DNA of 64,000 bases from Pseudoxanthomonas suwonensis 11-1 (GTDB lineage: Bacteria; Pseudomonadota; Gammaproteobacteria; Xanthomonadales; Xanthomonadaceae). The DNA lies in the NCBI RefSeq assembly GCF_000185965.1, contig NC_014924.1, positions 3,286,001-3,350,000 on the forward strand, read 5' to 3'. This document shows, in pieces, positions 39,752 to 48,396 of the stretch (the stretch's first letter is position 1; each line of letters begins with the position of its first letter). The notes beneath the pieces were generated by a model. It was not told the origin of the DNA. It was given only the letters and a program-made list of their open reading frames with translations, and ran no database searches. A program made the translations under genes and the position numbers.

Positions 39752-41707
39752 ATGCCTACAGCAGGACCCATCGCCAGGTTGCGGGAACTCGTGTCGGTGA
39801 CGTCGGCAGAACCGGCGTTGCTGAAGGCGCAGTATCGCGCGTTCGCCGGGCAGCTCCCGCTGATGTACGTGGTCCTGGCGGCCAATACCTGGCTGCTGGC
39901 CTCGACCCATATCGGCCACGCGCCGGCCTGGCTGACCGTGGCGGTGCCGGTCCTGCTGACAATGGCTGCCGCCGCGCGCTGTACCCACTGGTACCGGCGC
40001 CGTGGCAAGGGCGCGCCGGATGCGGCCGAGGCCCAGCGTGCCCTGCGCTGGACCGGGCGCCTGGCCCTGGCGATGGCCCTGGCCTTCACCCTGTGGGCGC
40101 TGGCCCTGTACCCCTACGGCGACGCCTGGACCCGCTCGCACGTGGCCTTCTACCTGGCCACCACCTCGCTGGTGATCCTGCTCTGCATGATGCACGTGCG
40201 CCCGGCGATGCTCAGCGTGGCGCTGGTATTCAACGGCGGCTTCGTCCTGTTCTTCGCCCTCACCGGCCAGGCCACGTTCGTGGCCATGGCCGCCGCCATG
40301 GCGACGATGACCCTGGTCTTCATCTACACCCTGCTGCGCCAGTACCGGCGCTTCACCGACCTGGTCGGCGAACGCCTGCGCGCCGAGCGCCTGGGCGCGG
40401 AGAACCTGCGCCTGGCCAACCTCGACAGCCTGACCCGGCTGCCCAACCGCCGCGCCTTCTTCACCGCCCTGTCCCGTGCCTGCGAGCGCGCCGACCAGCG
40501 ACGCACCCGGCTGGCGGTGGGCATCATCGACCTGGACGGGTTCAAGCCGATCAACGACCTGCACGGCCATGCCGCCGGCGACCGCCTGCTCAAGCAGGTG
40601 GGCAAGCGCCTGGCGCAGCTGGCCGACGCCCACGTCCACCTGGCCCGCCTGGGCGGCGACGAGTTCGCGATGATCGCCGAGGACCTGGGCGACGACGAGG
40701 CCTATGTCGCCTTTGCCCGGCAGGTCTGCGCCCGCCTGCGCGAGCCGTTCCAGCTGCAGGACCTGTCGCTGCATGTCACCGCGACCATGGGCCTGGTGCT
40801 CTACCCGGACCTGGCCGGCCATGCCGAGGACCTGTACGAGCGCGCCGACTACGCGCTCTACCACGGCAAGCGCGAGCACCGCGGAGGAGTCAGCCTGTTC
40901 TCGGCCGACCACCACCGCCGCATCCAGCACGAGGCGGCGATCGAGCAGGCCCTGCGCAACGCCGACCTGGAGGCGCAGCTGACGGTCGCCTTCCAGCCGA
41001 TCATGTGCGTGGCCAGCGGCGCCCCGCTGGCGTTCGAGGCCCTCGCACGCTGGTGCCATCCCAAGCTGGGCCAGGTCCCGCCGGCGGACTTCATCCCGGT
41101 GGCCGAGCGCACCGGCCTGGTCCACCGCGTCACCCGCATCCTGCTGGCCAAGGCCCTGGCCGAGGCGGTGCACTGGCCGGAGGCGGTGGGCCTTTCGTTC
41201 AACCTGTCCATGCACGACCTGGGTTCGGCCGAGGACCTGTCCGGGCTGCTGGAGCTGATCCGCGCCAGCGGCGTGCATCCGGCGCGGATCGACATGGAAA
41301 TCACCGAGACCGCCATCCTCAACGACACCGCGCAGATGCAGCGCGCGGCCGGGCTGCTGCGCGGCCTGGGCTGCGGCGTGTCGCTGGACGACTTCGGCAC
41401 CGGCTTCTCCAGCCTCAGCCAGCTGCTGGCGCTGCCGCTGACCAAGATCAAGATCGACCGCCGCTTCGTCACCGGCATCCAGGACAAGCCGACCAGCATG
41501 AAGATCGTGCGCTCGCTGCTGGCGCTGAGCCGCGACATGGAACTGGGCTGCGTGATCGAGGGCGTGGAGACGGCCGACGAGCTCGCCGTGCTGCAGGAGC
41601 TCGGCGGCAACCTGATGCAGGGCTACCTGTTCGCGCGGCCGATGCCGCCGGAAGCGGTGGCCGGCTGGCTGCGGCACAGCCTGCCAGCGCTGGCCGCGCG
41701 CCCCTGA
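39752..41707 (+). CDS. Membrane-anchored GGDEF-EAL cyclic-di-GMP enzyme
   Basis: A 651-residue protein: N-terminal membrane region with about five to six helices (residues 35-200), then a GGDEF domain with LTRLPNRRAFF and intact RLGGDEFAM (about 302-307), then an EAL domain with intact FEALARW (about 430) and DDFGTGFSS (about 549) and ITETAIL. Both catalytic motifs look complete, so it may make and degrade c-di-GMP, with the balance set by the membrane sensor; the active direction cannot be decided from sequence. Convergent with the hydrolase gene (3 nt apart). Confidence 0.93.
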   Translation: MPTAGPIARLRELVSVTSAEPALLKAQYRAFAGQLPLMYVVLAANTWLLASTHIGHAPAWLTVAVPVLLTMAAAARCTHWYRRRGKGAPDAAEAQRALRWTGRLALAMALAFTLWALALYPYGDAWTRSHVAFYLATTSLVILLCMMHVRPAMLSVALVFNGGFVLFFALTGQATFVAMAAAMATMTLVFIYTLLRQYRRFTDLVGERLRAERLGAENLRLANLDSLTRLPNRRAFFTALSRACERADQRRTRLAVGIIDLDGFKPINDLHGHAAGDRLLKQVGKRLAQLADAHVHLARLGGDEFAMIAEDLGDDEAYVAFARQVCARLREPFQLQDLSLHVTATMGLVLYPDLAGHAEDLYERADYALYHGKREHRGGVSLFSADHHRRIQHEAAIEQALRNADLEAQLTVAFQPIMCVASGAPLAFEALARWCHPKLGQVPPADFIPVAERTGLVHRVTRILLAKALAEAVHWPEAVGLSFNLSMHDLGSAEDLSGLLELIRASGVHPARIDMEITETAILNDTAQMQRAAGLLRGLGCGVSLDDFGTGFSSLSQLLALPLTKIKIDRRFVTGIQDKPTSMKIVRSLLALSRDMELGCVIEGVETADELAVLQELGGNLMQGYLFARPMPPEAVAGWLRHSLPALAARP

Positions 41708-41710
41708 TCC

Positions 41711-42835
41711 TCAGCGTGCGGGCGCCTGCGCGCGTTCGCCCTCCTCCGCCAGCGGACGCACGTGCTGGAGCAGCGCCACCAGGGTGTGGCCCGGCTCCTC
41801 CCACGGGATCATGTGCGAGGCCCGCTCGAACCACTCGCCATGGCGGTACGGCGCACGCACCTGGCGCAGCCAGTCCTCGGTGGGCTGGGACGGCGTGGTG
41901 TAGTCGTGGCGGCCCATGAACATCACCACCGGGATCGGGAATTCGCGCACGTCGCGGAAGTCGACCTCGAGGAACTCCTCCAGCACCTGGGCCAGGGTGA
42001 AGACGTTGCCGTCGTTGATCGCGCAACGGTCGGCATCCTCGTAGTCCGGCGACAGCCGGGGGCCGCGGTAGAACCAGTCCGAGTTGTCGCGGAACGCGCT
42101 GAGCCCGCCGTAGAACTGCGGCCACTTGCGGGCGATGACGATGCGCTCGCGGGTCAGCGGCGCATCGCCCGGGTAGGGCGCGATCGACTCCATCTCCGCC
42201 ACCGCTTCGGCGTTGCCCGCGGCGCGGGCGCGCTGCAGCCCGTAATCGAAGCTGAGCTTCTCGTTGGTGCGCACGTGGATCACCTGGCCCATGCCGACAT
42301 AGGCGTGGAACAGGTCCGGCCGCTGCAGGGCCGCGTGCATGGCGACGATCGTGCCCCAGCTGTGCGCGGCCAGCACGAGCTTGCGCTTGCCGTAGCGGGT
42401 GCGCAGGTGCTCGGCCAGGGCGATGGCGTCGTCCACGTACTGCTGGACCTGCAGGGTGCCCTCGACCGCTTCCGGCGGATTGAGCAGGAAGGTGCGCCCG
42501 GCGCCGCGCTGGTCGTAGTGGGCGACGGTGAAGTACTCCTCCAGCGGGCGCTGGAACTGCCACAGGGTCGGGATCACCGGTGATGCCGGGCCGCCATGGA
42601 TGAACAGCACCAGCGGATTGGCGCGGTCCTGGCCACGCACGTTGACCCAGTGGCGCACGCCGTTGACCGGCACCTCGTAGGCTTCCTGCACGCCTCCGGG
42701 CGCGACGATGCGCTCGAGCTCGGCGACCAGTTCGCGTGCCGGCGCATAGGCCGAACGGTCGGGGCACTCGCCTGCGGCAAGGGCTGGGGCACAGGGCACC
42801 AGGCAGGCCAGGAGGATGGTCGCGATGCGGCGCAT
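41711..42835 (-). CDS. Exported alpha/beta hydrolase, proline iminopeptidase-like
   Basis: A 374-residue enzyme with a signal peptide (ATILLACLVPCAPALAAG). Motifs: oxyanion region LFIHGGPASP, HYDQRGAGRTF as in S33 prolyl aminopeptidases, nucleophile elbow AAHSWGT, and a late MGRHDYTTPS/ASHMIPWEEP providing Asp and His. So a serine hydrolase acting in the periplasm or outside, probably on N-terminal proline or small amides. Divergent from the DUF885 gene, with which it may share regulation. Confidence 0.88.
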   Translation of the reverse strand: MRRIATILLACLVPCAPALAAGECPDRSAYAPARELVAELERIVAPGGVQEAYEVPVNGVRHWVNVRGQDRANPLVLFIHGGPASPVIPTLWQFQRPLEEYFTVAHYDQRGAGRTFLLNPPEAVEGTLQVQQYVDDAIALAEHLRTRYGKRKLVLAAHSWGTIVAMHAALQRPDLFHAYVGMGQVIHVRTNEKLSFDYGLQRARAAGNAEAVAEMESIAPYPGDAPLTRERIVIARKWPQFYGGLSAFRDNSDWFYRGPRLSPDYEDADRCAINDGNVFTLAQVLEEFLEVDFRDVREFPIPVVMFMGRHDYTTPSQPTEDWLRQVRAPYRHGEWFERASHMIPWEEPGHTLVALLQHVRPLAEEGERAQAPAR

Positions 42836-43011
42836 GGGCTTCTCCAGTCGGGCTTGCTTCCAGTCTGGGGACGCGAGGACGCGATGCCATATGCCATGTG
42901 TCCCATGTGGCGTGACGTGGTTCGCGCACGCCCATGACCATTTCCACGGTGCGCCGCCACCCCGCCATGCAGCAGAATGCGGCGGTTGTTCCTATCCAGG
43001 AGAGTTCCACC

Positions 43012-44907
43012 GTGCGTCCTGTCATCGCCCGCAGCACCCTCGCCATCGCTCTTGCCCTCGCCCTGCCCCTGGCCGTGTCTTCCTGCAGCCGGGACGACGG
43101 TGCCGGCAACGGCAACGGCGCCACCCAGAACGCTGCCGCAACGGACGCGGAGCAGATCCAGGCCGAGAGCCAGCGGCTCAACGCCTGGTTCGACGCCAAG
43201 TACGAGGAACTCCTGCAGTTCAGCCCGATCCAGCTGACCTTCCTCGGCCGCAAGGACCTGTACGACCAGATCGAAGACATGTCCGAGGCCGGCCAGCGCA
43301 AGCGCGTGGAGTGGCTGGAGGCCACGGTGCGCGAGATGGAGTCGCAGTTCGACTACCAGAAGCTCGACCCGGAGGCCCGCCTGTCCTGGGACCTGTGGAA
43401 GAAGCAGTACGAGAACGCCCGCGTCGGCCTGGAGTACGCGGCCCACGACTACCCGTTCGAGCAGATGGGCGGCATGCAGAGCCAGGTGCCGACCTTCCTG
43501 ATCGGCTTCCACAAGGTCGACGAGGAACAGGACTACGTCGCCTACGTCGCCCGCCTGCAGAAGGTCGGCACCGCCTTCGACCAGCTGCTCGAGCGCGCCC
43601 GCGCCTCGGCCGCCGCCGGCATCCTGCCGCCGAAGTTCGCGCTGGAAGGCGTGATCGACCAGTCGCGCAAGGTGATCACAGGTGCGCCGTTCGGCAAGGG
43701 CGCCGACAGCGCGCTGTGGGCCGACGCCCAGGCCAAGGCCGACGCCCTGGTCGAGGCCGGCAAGATCAGCGCCGAGCGTGCCGCCGAGCTCAAGGCCGAG
43801 GCGCGTGCCGCCCTGGTCGAGTCGCTGGGTCCGGCCTACGGGCGGGTGATCGCCTTCGCCGAAGGCGAGCTGCCCAACGCGCGGGTCAATTCCACCGGCG
43901 TGGGCCAGACCCATCCGGACGGCGCCGCGTTCTACGCCGCCCAGCTCAAGCGCCACACCTCCACCGACATGACCGCCGACCAGATCCACGAGCTGGGCCT
44001 GTCCGAGGTCGCGCGCCTGCGTGGGGAGCTGGAGCAGGTGCAGAAGCAGCTGGGCGTGGAAGGCGACCTGCAGGCGTTCTTCAAGCAGGTCTCGGTCGAT
44101 CCCAAGCGCCTGTACCCGAACACCGATGCCGGCCGCCAGGCCTACATCGACGACGCCACCGCCAAGATCGACAACATCAAGAAGCAGCTGCCGGAGTACT
44201 TCGGCCTGCTGCCGAAGGCCGACCTGGTGGTCAAGCGCGTGGAAGCCTTCCGCGAGCAGGACGGCGCCGCCCAGCACTACTACCCGGGCACCCCGGATGG
44301 ATCGCGTCCGGGCATCTACTACGCGCACCTTTCGGACATGAACGCCATGCCGAAGACCGAGCTGGAGGTGATTGCGTACCACGAGGGCCTGCCGGGCCAC
44401 CACATGCAGATCGCCATCGCCCAGGAGCTGACCGGCGTGCCGCAGTTCCGCACCCAGATGTTCGACACCGCCTACACCGAGGGCTGGGGCCTGTACTCGG
44501 AGTGGTTGGCCAAGGAGATGCCGGGCACCTACGAGGATCCGTATTCCGAGTACGGCCGCCTGATGTCGGAGATGTGGCGCGCGATCCGGCTGGTGGTGGA
44601 TACCGGCATGCACGCCAAGGGCTGGACCGAGGAGCAGGCGGTGCAGTACTTCCGCGACAACAGCTCGGTGCCGGATGCGGCGATCCGTTCGGAGATCCAG
44701 CGTTACCTGGTGATCCCCGGCCAGGCCACCGCCTACAAGGTCGGCATGATCCGCATCCAGCAGCTGCGCAGGAAGGCCGAGGAAGCGCTGGGCGAGCGCT
44801 TCGACATCCGCGGCTTCCACGATGCCGTGCTGGGTGGCGGCGCCATGCCGCTGGACCTGCTGGAGCGCCGCGTGGACGCCTGGATCGAGTCGCAGAAGCA
44901 GGCCTGA
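43012..44907 (+). CDS. DUF885 lipoprotein, probable zinc metallopeptidase
   Basis: A 631-residue lipoprotein: signal peptide STLAIALALALPLAVSSC (lipobox VSSC), then a long helical domain of the DUF885 family with zinc motif HEGLPGHHMQ (about residue 458) and downstream TAYTEGWGLYSEWLAKE, the third ligand glutamate. Such proteins are M3/M32-like periplasmic peptidases. GTG at 43012 has AGGAGAG 8 nt upstream, whereas an ATG at 42934 would add 26 polar residues in front of the signal peptide; the GTG is chosen. Followed by a strong terminator. Confidence 0.88.
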   Translation: MRPVIARSTLAIALALALPLAVSSCSRDDGAGNGNGATQNAAATDAEQIQAESQRLNAWFDAKYEELLQFSPIQLTFLGRKDLYDQIEDMSEAGQRKRVEWLEATVREMESQFDYQKLDPEARLSWDLWKKQYENARVGLEYAAHDYPFEQMGGMQSQVPTFLIGFHKVDEEQDYVAYVARLQKVGTAFDQLLERARASAAAGILPPKFALEGVIDQSRKVITGAPFGKGADSALWADAQAKADALVEAGKISAERAAELKAEARAALVESLGPAYGRVIAFAEGELPNARVNSTGVGQTHPDGAAFYAAQLKRHTSTDMTADQIHELGLSEVARLRGELEQVQKQLGVEGDLQAFFKQVSVDPKRLYPNTDAGRQAYIDDATAKIDNIKKQLPEYFGLLPKADLVVKRVEAFREQDGAAQHYYPGTPDGSRPGIYYAHLSDMNAMPKTELEVIAYHEGLPGHHMQIAIAQELTGVPQFRTQMFDTAYTEGWGLYSEWLAKEMPGTYEDPYSEYGRLMSEMWRAIRLVVDTGMHAKGWTEEQAVQYFRDNSSVPDAAIRSEIQRYLVIPGQATAYKVGMIRIQQLRRKAEEALGERFDIRGFHDAVLGGGAMPLDLLERRVDAWIESQKQA

Positions 44908-44926
44908 TCCAAGCCCAGGAAGCAGG

Positions 44927-44956
44927 AAAGGCCCGGCGAAAGCCGGGCCTTTTTTT
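44927..44956 (+). terminator. Rho-independent terminator after DUF885 gene
   Basis: Stem AAAGGCCCGGC/GCCGGGCCTTT with a GAAA tetraloop followed by seven T residues; begins 20 nt after the stop codon. Confidence 0.95.
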
Positions 44957-45105
44957 CACCACATGAGGCGGGACAGAGCCTTGCAGGCTCCAGGCGGAGG
45001 GGCTGGACTACGCCGGGTGTGCCCCGACTGCGCTCCGTTGCCGTTTGCGCAAGTAACTGCGACAAGCCCGGGAATCGCAACCCCGCTACCGGTCAGCGCT
45101 CTTAA

Positions 45106-45155
45106 CGAATCACCAATCACGAATCCCCAATCACCAGTCACCAATCACGAATCCC
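45106..45155. repeat. Short tandem degenerate repeat (ATTCGTGATTGGTGA family)
   Basis: On the plus strand, units like CACCAATCACGAATCCC occur twice (near 45112 and 45139), separated by a related CCCAATCACCAGTCACC. On the minus strand this reads GGGATTCGTGATTGGTGA, giving the C-terminal residues GIRDW-stop of the small membrane protein. Such repeats are, to my knowledge, frequent in xanthomonad intergenic regions. Confidence 0.6.
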
Positions 45156-45365
45156 GGCTCCATGCGCCCCACCTCCCAGCAGCCGCGCCGGCAACATCAG
45201 CAGCGCGCGCAGGAACTCGAACAGGGCCGAGCAGGTAATGCCGACCAGGCGCAACGGCAGCGAAAGCAGCCACAGCACCGGCCAGGCGACGAGGGCCAGC
45301 AGCGCCAGCGGCCAGCACAGGACCAGCAGCACGCACCAGGCGGCAACGGCGAACAGGGTGCTCAT
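45138..45365 (-). CDS. Small membrane protein (75 aa), unknown function
   Basis: Starts MSTLFAVAAWCVLLVLCWPL and continues with two strongly hydrophobic segments and a short basic/Gly-rich tail. The ATG at 45365 follows GGAGGA with 9-nt spacing, the strongest evidence for the gene; upstream frame extension is compositionally implausible. Its last codons (GIRDW) and stop fall inside a tandem repeat, so the C-terminus is probably repeat-derived. Located alone between the DUF885 terminator and the OmdA-like gene. No function is apparent. Confidence 0.65.
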   Translation of the reverse strand: MSTLFAVAAWCVLLVLCWPLALLALVAWPVLWLLSLPLRLVGITCSALFEFLRALLMLPARLLGGGAHGAGIRDW

Positions 45366-45633
45366 CGGCGGGGTTCCTCCATCAGGCAGGGCCACAGGCT
45401 GGCGCCTGCCCCGCCAGCCCTTCAAATGGTTTGCGACGGAACCGGGAATACGCCGACAAGGCACGGCCGGCGGCGCATGAATCCAAATGCCGCTTCCGAT
45501 CCCCTGCCTGCTCCGCGCGTCGGATCGCGCCAGCGCGAAGTGCCCGATGGGAGCGCGAACCGATAGTCCCGGGCAGTCCCCGAACGCTCGCTCCTGGCCC
45601 CCACGCAAGGCGGAACCACGACGCACGCTGGCG

Positions 45634-46185
45634 CTATGGCGCCGCCTCCGGTGCGGCGAAGGACTTGCTGTAGATGCCGGAGCGGTCGAAGCAGCAGGCG
45701 CGGCGCTTGCCCTTGGCGAGCATGTCGCAGGCGCTGGCGATGCGCTTGCCGCGGGTCTCGGCCTTCTTTCCGGAGGTGATCCACTGGATCCAGTCGCGGC
45801 GTGCGACCGCGGTGATGTCGCGCCAGGTGGCCAGGGCCTGCGGGTTGGCCTGCAGCGCCTGCTCCAAGTCCTCCGGCACCTGCGGCTCGGGCTCCTGCGC
45901 CAGCGGCGCGATCACCACCTCGACGTCCCGGCCTGGTTCGACAGCGGCGGCCACGCATAGCGCGGGCTCGACCCGCAGCCAGTGGCTGCCGCGACCGTCC
46001 GGCTCGAGCGTGGCCTGGAACGGCTGGCCGGCGAGCGTGCCGGAGACGCTGACCTGGCTGCGGCTGGGCAGGCGGGCGCTGGCTTCGGCGGGCAGGACGA
46101 GGAAGCTCCACGCGGCCCCAGCCGGCTCGAGTGGCCGGCACAGGCGGGCGCGGAAGCGGATCTTCGTGGATGGAGTCCGGGCCAT
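45634..46185 (-). CDS. DUF1905 / OmdA (YdeI-like) domain protein
   Basis: A 183-residue cytoplasmic protein combining an N-terminal beta-rich DUF1905 domain (IRFRARLCRP..GAAWSFLVLPAEASARLPSRSQVSVSGTLAGQPFQATLEPDG) with a C-terminal OmdA/YdeI helix pair (PEDLEQALQANPQALATWRDITAVARRDWIQWITSGKKAETRGKRIASACDMLAKGKRR). YdeI/OmdA proteins have been connected with bacteriocin or antimicrobial-peptide protection, but direct function is unclear. Isolated gene. Confidence 0.85.
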   Translation of the reverse strand: MARTPSTKIRFRARLCRPLEPAGAAWSFLVLPAEASARLPSRSQVSVSGTLAGQPFQATLEPDGRGSHWLRVEPALCVAAAVEPGRDVEVVIAPLAQEPEPQVPEDLEQALQANPQALATWRDITAVARRDWIQWITSGKKAETRGKRIASACDMLAKGKRRACCFDRSGIYSKSFAAPEAAP

Positions 46186-46681
46186 GGGCCCAACTTACAC
46201 CGGCCGCTCACGGCCGGGCTCGATAAAGTCACCGTGGCCGCGCCCCTCCCCCCGGGACGCGGCCACGGCCAGCGGGTCACCAGGTTGAGGCGGTAGCCGC
46301 CGCGACCCCCGTCACGGCGTCACGTCCCAGCGCCTCGCGGCGGTGGTCGTGTGACAGTTCCAGCCTGCCAATTGTCCGGTACATCCGAACCCCCTTTGGA
46401 CCCCTGTACCCGACCGCTCACGCTGCCGGGGGGAGGCGACCCCGGCTTGCGCCGGGACTGCTGAGGCGCTGCGCTCCCCCGAGTCGCGCGCCCCTCCCGG
46501 TTGCAACATAGCGCGGTTTTTTCCCTGTGGGAACGCTACCAAGCCTGCGGCGTATGGTGCAGCGCAATACCAGCGCGCCGGGACGGGCACCGATACACTG
46601 CTTTCATCGCGGTGAACCTCAACAAAATCTTCACGGAACAAGGGTTTGCAATTTAATTAATTCGCCAATTAAATCCTTGGC
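46186..46681. other. Gene-free interval upstream of the tetR gene
   Basis: About 500 nt between divergent genes. Apart from the AT-rich operator-like palindrome at 46652-46673, no coding frame, RNA or strong hairpin is evident. Promoters for both divergent transcripts should be here. Confidence 0.55.
46652..46673. promoter_or_regulatory. Probable TetR operator: AT-rich inverted repeat
   Basis: TTTAATT-N8-AATTAAA, 8 nt upstream of the regulator's ATG in an otherwise GC-rich region. Its position over the translation start suggests autoregulation of the tetR-hlyD-ABC-permease operon. Confidence 0.6.
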
Positions 46682-47422
46682 ATGACTTCCAAGGCTCCCT
46701 CCCCCAGTGCCGCGGCGTCCGTGACCGCGGTCAACCACCGCGCGGAAACGGCTTCGGACGCGCCCCGCGACACCCCGCCAGCCACCCCGCGTCGCAGCCG
46801 CGGACGCCCCCATGGCGACGGCCCGGACCAGCGCCACCGCCTGCTCGATGCCGCCCTGGCGTGCTACGTCGCCCGCGGCATGGCCGCGACCCGCCTGCGC
46901 GACATCGCCGCCGAGGCCGAGGTGACCCCGGCACTGGTGCACTACTACTTCAACGACGCCACCGGCCTACGCGAGGCGGTCATTGCCGAACGCCTGATGC
47001 CGGTGTTCGAGCAGGTCCGCGACAGCCTGCTGGGCATGCCCGACGCGCCCCTGCGCGAGGTCGTGACCGCCTTCGTCGACGGCATCTGCGCCCAGGTCGA
47101 ACGCCATCCCTGGCTGCCCGGACTCTGGATCCGCGAGGTGGTCAGCGACGGCGGCGACCTGCGCGACCTGCTCGTCACCCGCCTGGCGCCGCAGATCGCC
47201 ACGGTGATGGCCGCGCGCTTCGCCGCCGAGCAGGCCGCCGGCCGCCTCAACCCGGCGCTGGACCCGCGCCTGCTGATGGTCTCGCTGGTCGGCCTGACCC
47301 TGTTCCCCGCCTCCGGCACGCCCATCTGGCGGCAGCTGTTCGACGCCGCCGACCTGGGCATCGAGGACATCCGCAAACACGCGCTCGCGCTGCTGGGGCA
47401 CGGCCTGGAGCTTCCCGCATGA
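46682..47422 (+). CDS. TetR/AcrR-family transcriptional regulator
   Basis: A 246-residue repressor. A low-complexity N-terminal extension (residues 1-45) precedes the HTH: RHRLLDAALACYVARGMAATRLRDIAAEAEVTPALVHYYFNDATGLREAVI (about 51-100). The C-terminal ligand domain is helix-rich with WLPGLWIREVV. First gene of an operon: its stop overlaps the HlyD ATG by 4 nt (ATGA). Likely controls the transporter and itself through the palindrome just upstream. No Shine-Dalgarno is apparent, so a near-leaderless mRNA is possible. Confidence 0.92.
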   Translation: MTSKAPSPSAAASVTAVNHRAETASDAPRDTPPATPRRSRGRPHGDGPDQRHRLLDAALACYVARGMAATRLRDIAAEAEVTPALVHYYFNDATGLREAVIAERLMPVFEQVRDSLLGMPDAPLREVVTAFVDGICAQVERHPWLPGLWIREVVSDGGDLRDLLVTRLAPQIATVMAARFAAEQAAGRLNPALDPRLLMVSLVGLTLFPASGTPIWRQLFDAADLGIEDIRKHALALLGHGLELPA

Positions 47423-48396
47423 GCCGCCTTTCTTTCGCCCGCGCGGTGCGCGCTGCCGGCCTCGCGCTGCTCGCCATCCTCGCCCTCGGCGCCTGCACCC
47501 CGGCCGCGGACCAGGCGCTGGGCACGCTGGAATACGACCGCATCACCCTGCCCGCTCCGGCCGCCGAGCGCATCGCCAGCATCGAGGTGCGCGAGGGCGA
47601 GCGGGTCGAGGCGGGCCAGCGCCTGCTGGTGCTGGAGGGCAACCGTGGCGAGGCCCAGCTGGCGGCCAGCGAGGCCGAGGTCGCGCGCCAGCGCCAGGTG
47701 CTGGAGGAACTGCGCAACGGCGCGCGCAGCGAGGACATCGCCCAGGCCCGCGCCAACCTGGCCGCGGCCGAGGCCCAGGCCCGCGATGCGCGTGCCTACT
47801 ACCAGCGCGTGCAGCCGCTCGGCGCGCGCCAGCTGGTGGCGGCGGCCGAGGTCGATCGTGCCCGCGCTGCCGCCGGCAGCGCCGATGCCCAGGTCGCCGT
47901 GGCCCGCGCGGCGCTGCAGGAGCTGCAGAACGGCGCCCGCCCCGAGCAGGTTGCCCAGGCCGAGGCCGCGCTGGCCGGCGCCGAGGCGCAGCTGCGCGGC
48001 CAGGCCGATACCACCGGCCGCCTGGAAGTGGTCGCGCCGCGCGCCGGACGCGTGGACAGCCTGCCCTACCGCGCCGGCGACGAGGCCCCGGTCGGTGCGC
48101 CGCTGGCGGTGCTGCTGGTCGGCGAGAACCCGTATGCGCGCATCTACGTGCCCGAGCCATTGCGGCCGCAGGTCGAGGTCGGCCAGGCGGTGCGCGTGCA
48201 TGTCGGTGCCAAGGGTGAGCGCAGCTATCCGGGCCGCGTGCGCATGGTGCGCAGCGAGCCCGCGTTCACCCCGTACTACGCGCTCACCGGCAAGGACGCC
48301 GCGCGCCTGAGCTACCTGGCCGAGGTCGAACTGGAGGGAGCTGGCGACCTGCCTGCGGGCCTGCCGCTCCGGGTGGAGTTCGGCGATGCACGCTGA
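47419..48396 (+). CDS. HlyD-type membrane-fusion lipoprotein (periplasmic adaptor)
   Basis: A 325-residue adaptor with signal peptide LALLAILALGAC (lipobox LGAC). Biotinyl/lipoyl-type halves (TLEYDRITLPAPAAERIASIEVREGERVEAGQRLLVLEG and LEVVAPRAGRVDSLPYRAGDEAPVGAPLAVLLV) flank a long Ala/Glu-rich coiled coil (about 80-200). Such proteins bridge an inner-membrane exporter to TolC. The next gene starts 11 nt before its stop, so translation is coupled. Close relatives are in YbhG/YhiI-like ABC export operons. Confidence 0.92.
   Translation: MSRLSFARAVRAAGLALLAILALGACTPAADQALGTLEYDRITLPAPAAERIASIEVREGERVEAGQRLLVLEGNRGEAQLAASEAEVARQRQVLEELRNGARSEDIAQARANLAAAEAQARDARAYYQRVQPLGARQLVAAAEVDRARAAAGSADAQVAVARAALQELQNGARPEQVAQAEAALAGAEAQLRGQADTTGRLEVVAPRAGRVDSLPYRAGDEAPVGAPLAVLLVGENPYARIYVPEPLRPQVEVGQAVRVHVGAKGERSYPGRVRMVRSEPAFTPYYALTGKDAARLSYLAEVELEGAGDLPAGLPLRVEFGDAR

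Noticed and set aside
39752-41707. Degenerate GGDEF or EAL domain in the membrane-bound protein
   Set aside because: Both GGDEF and EAL motifs, and DDFGTG, are intact, so neither domain can be called catalytically dead from sequence.
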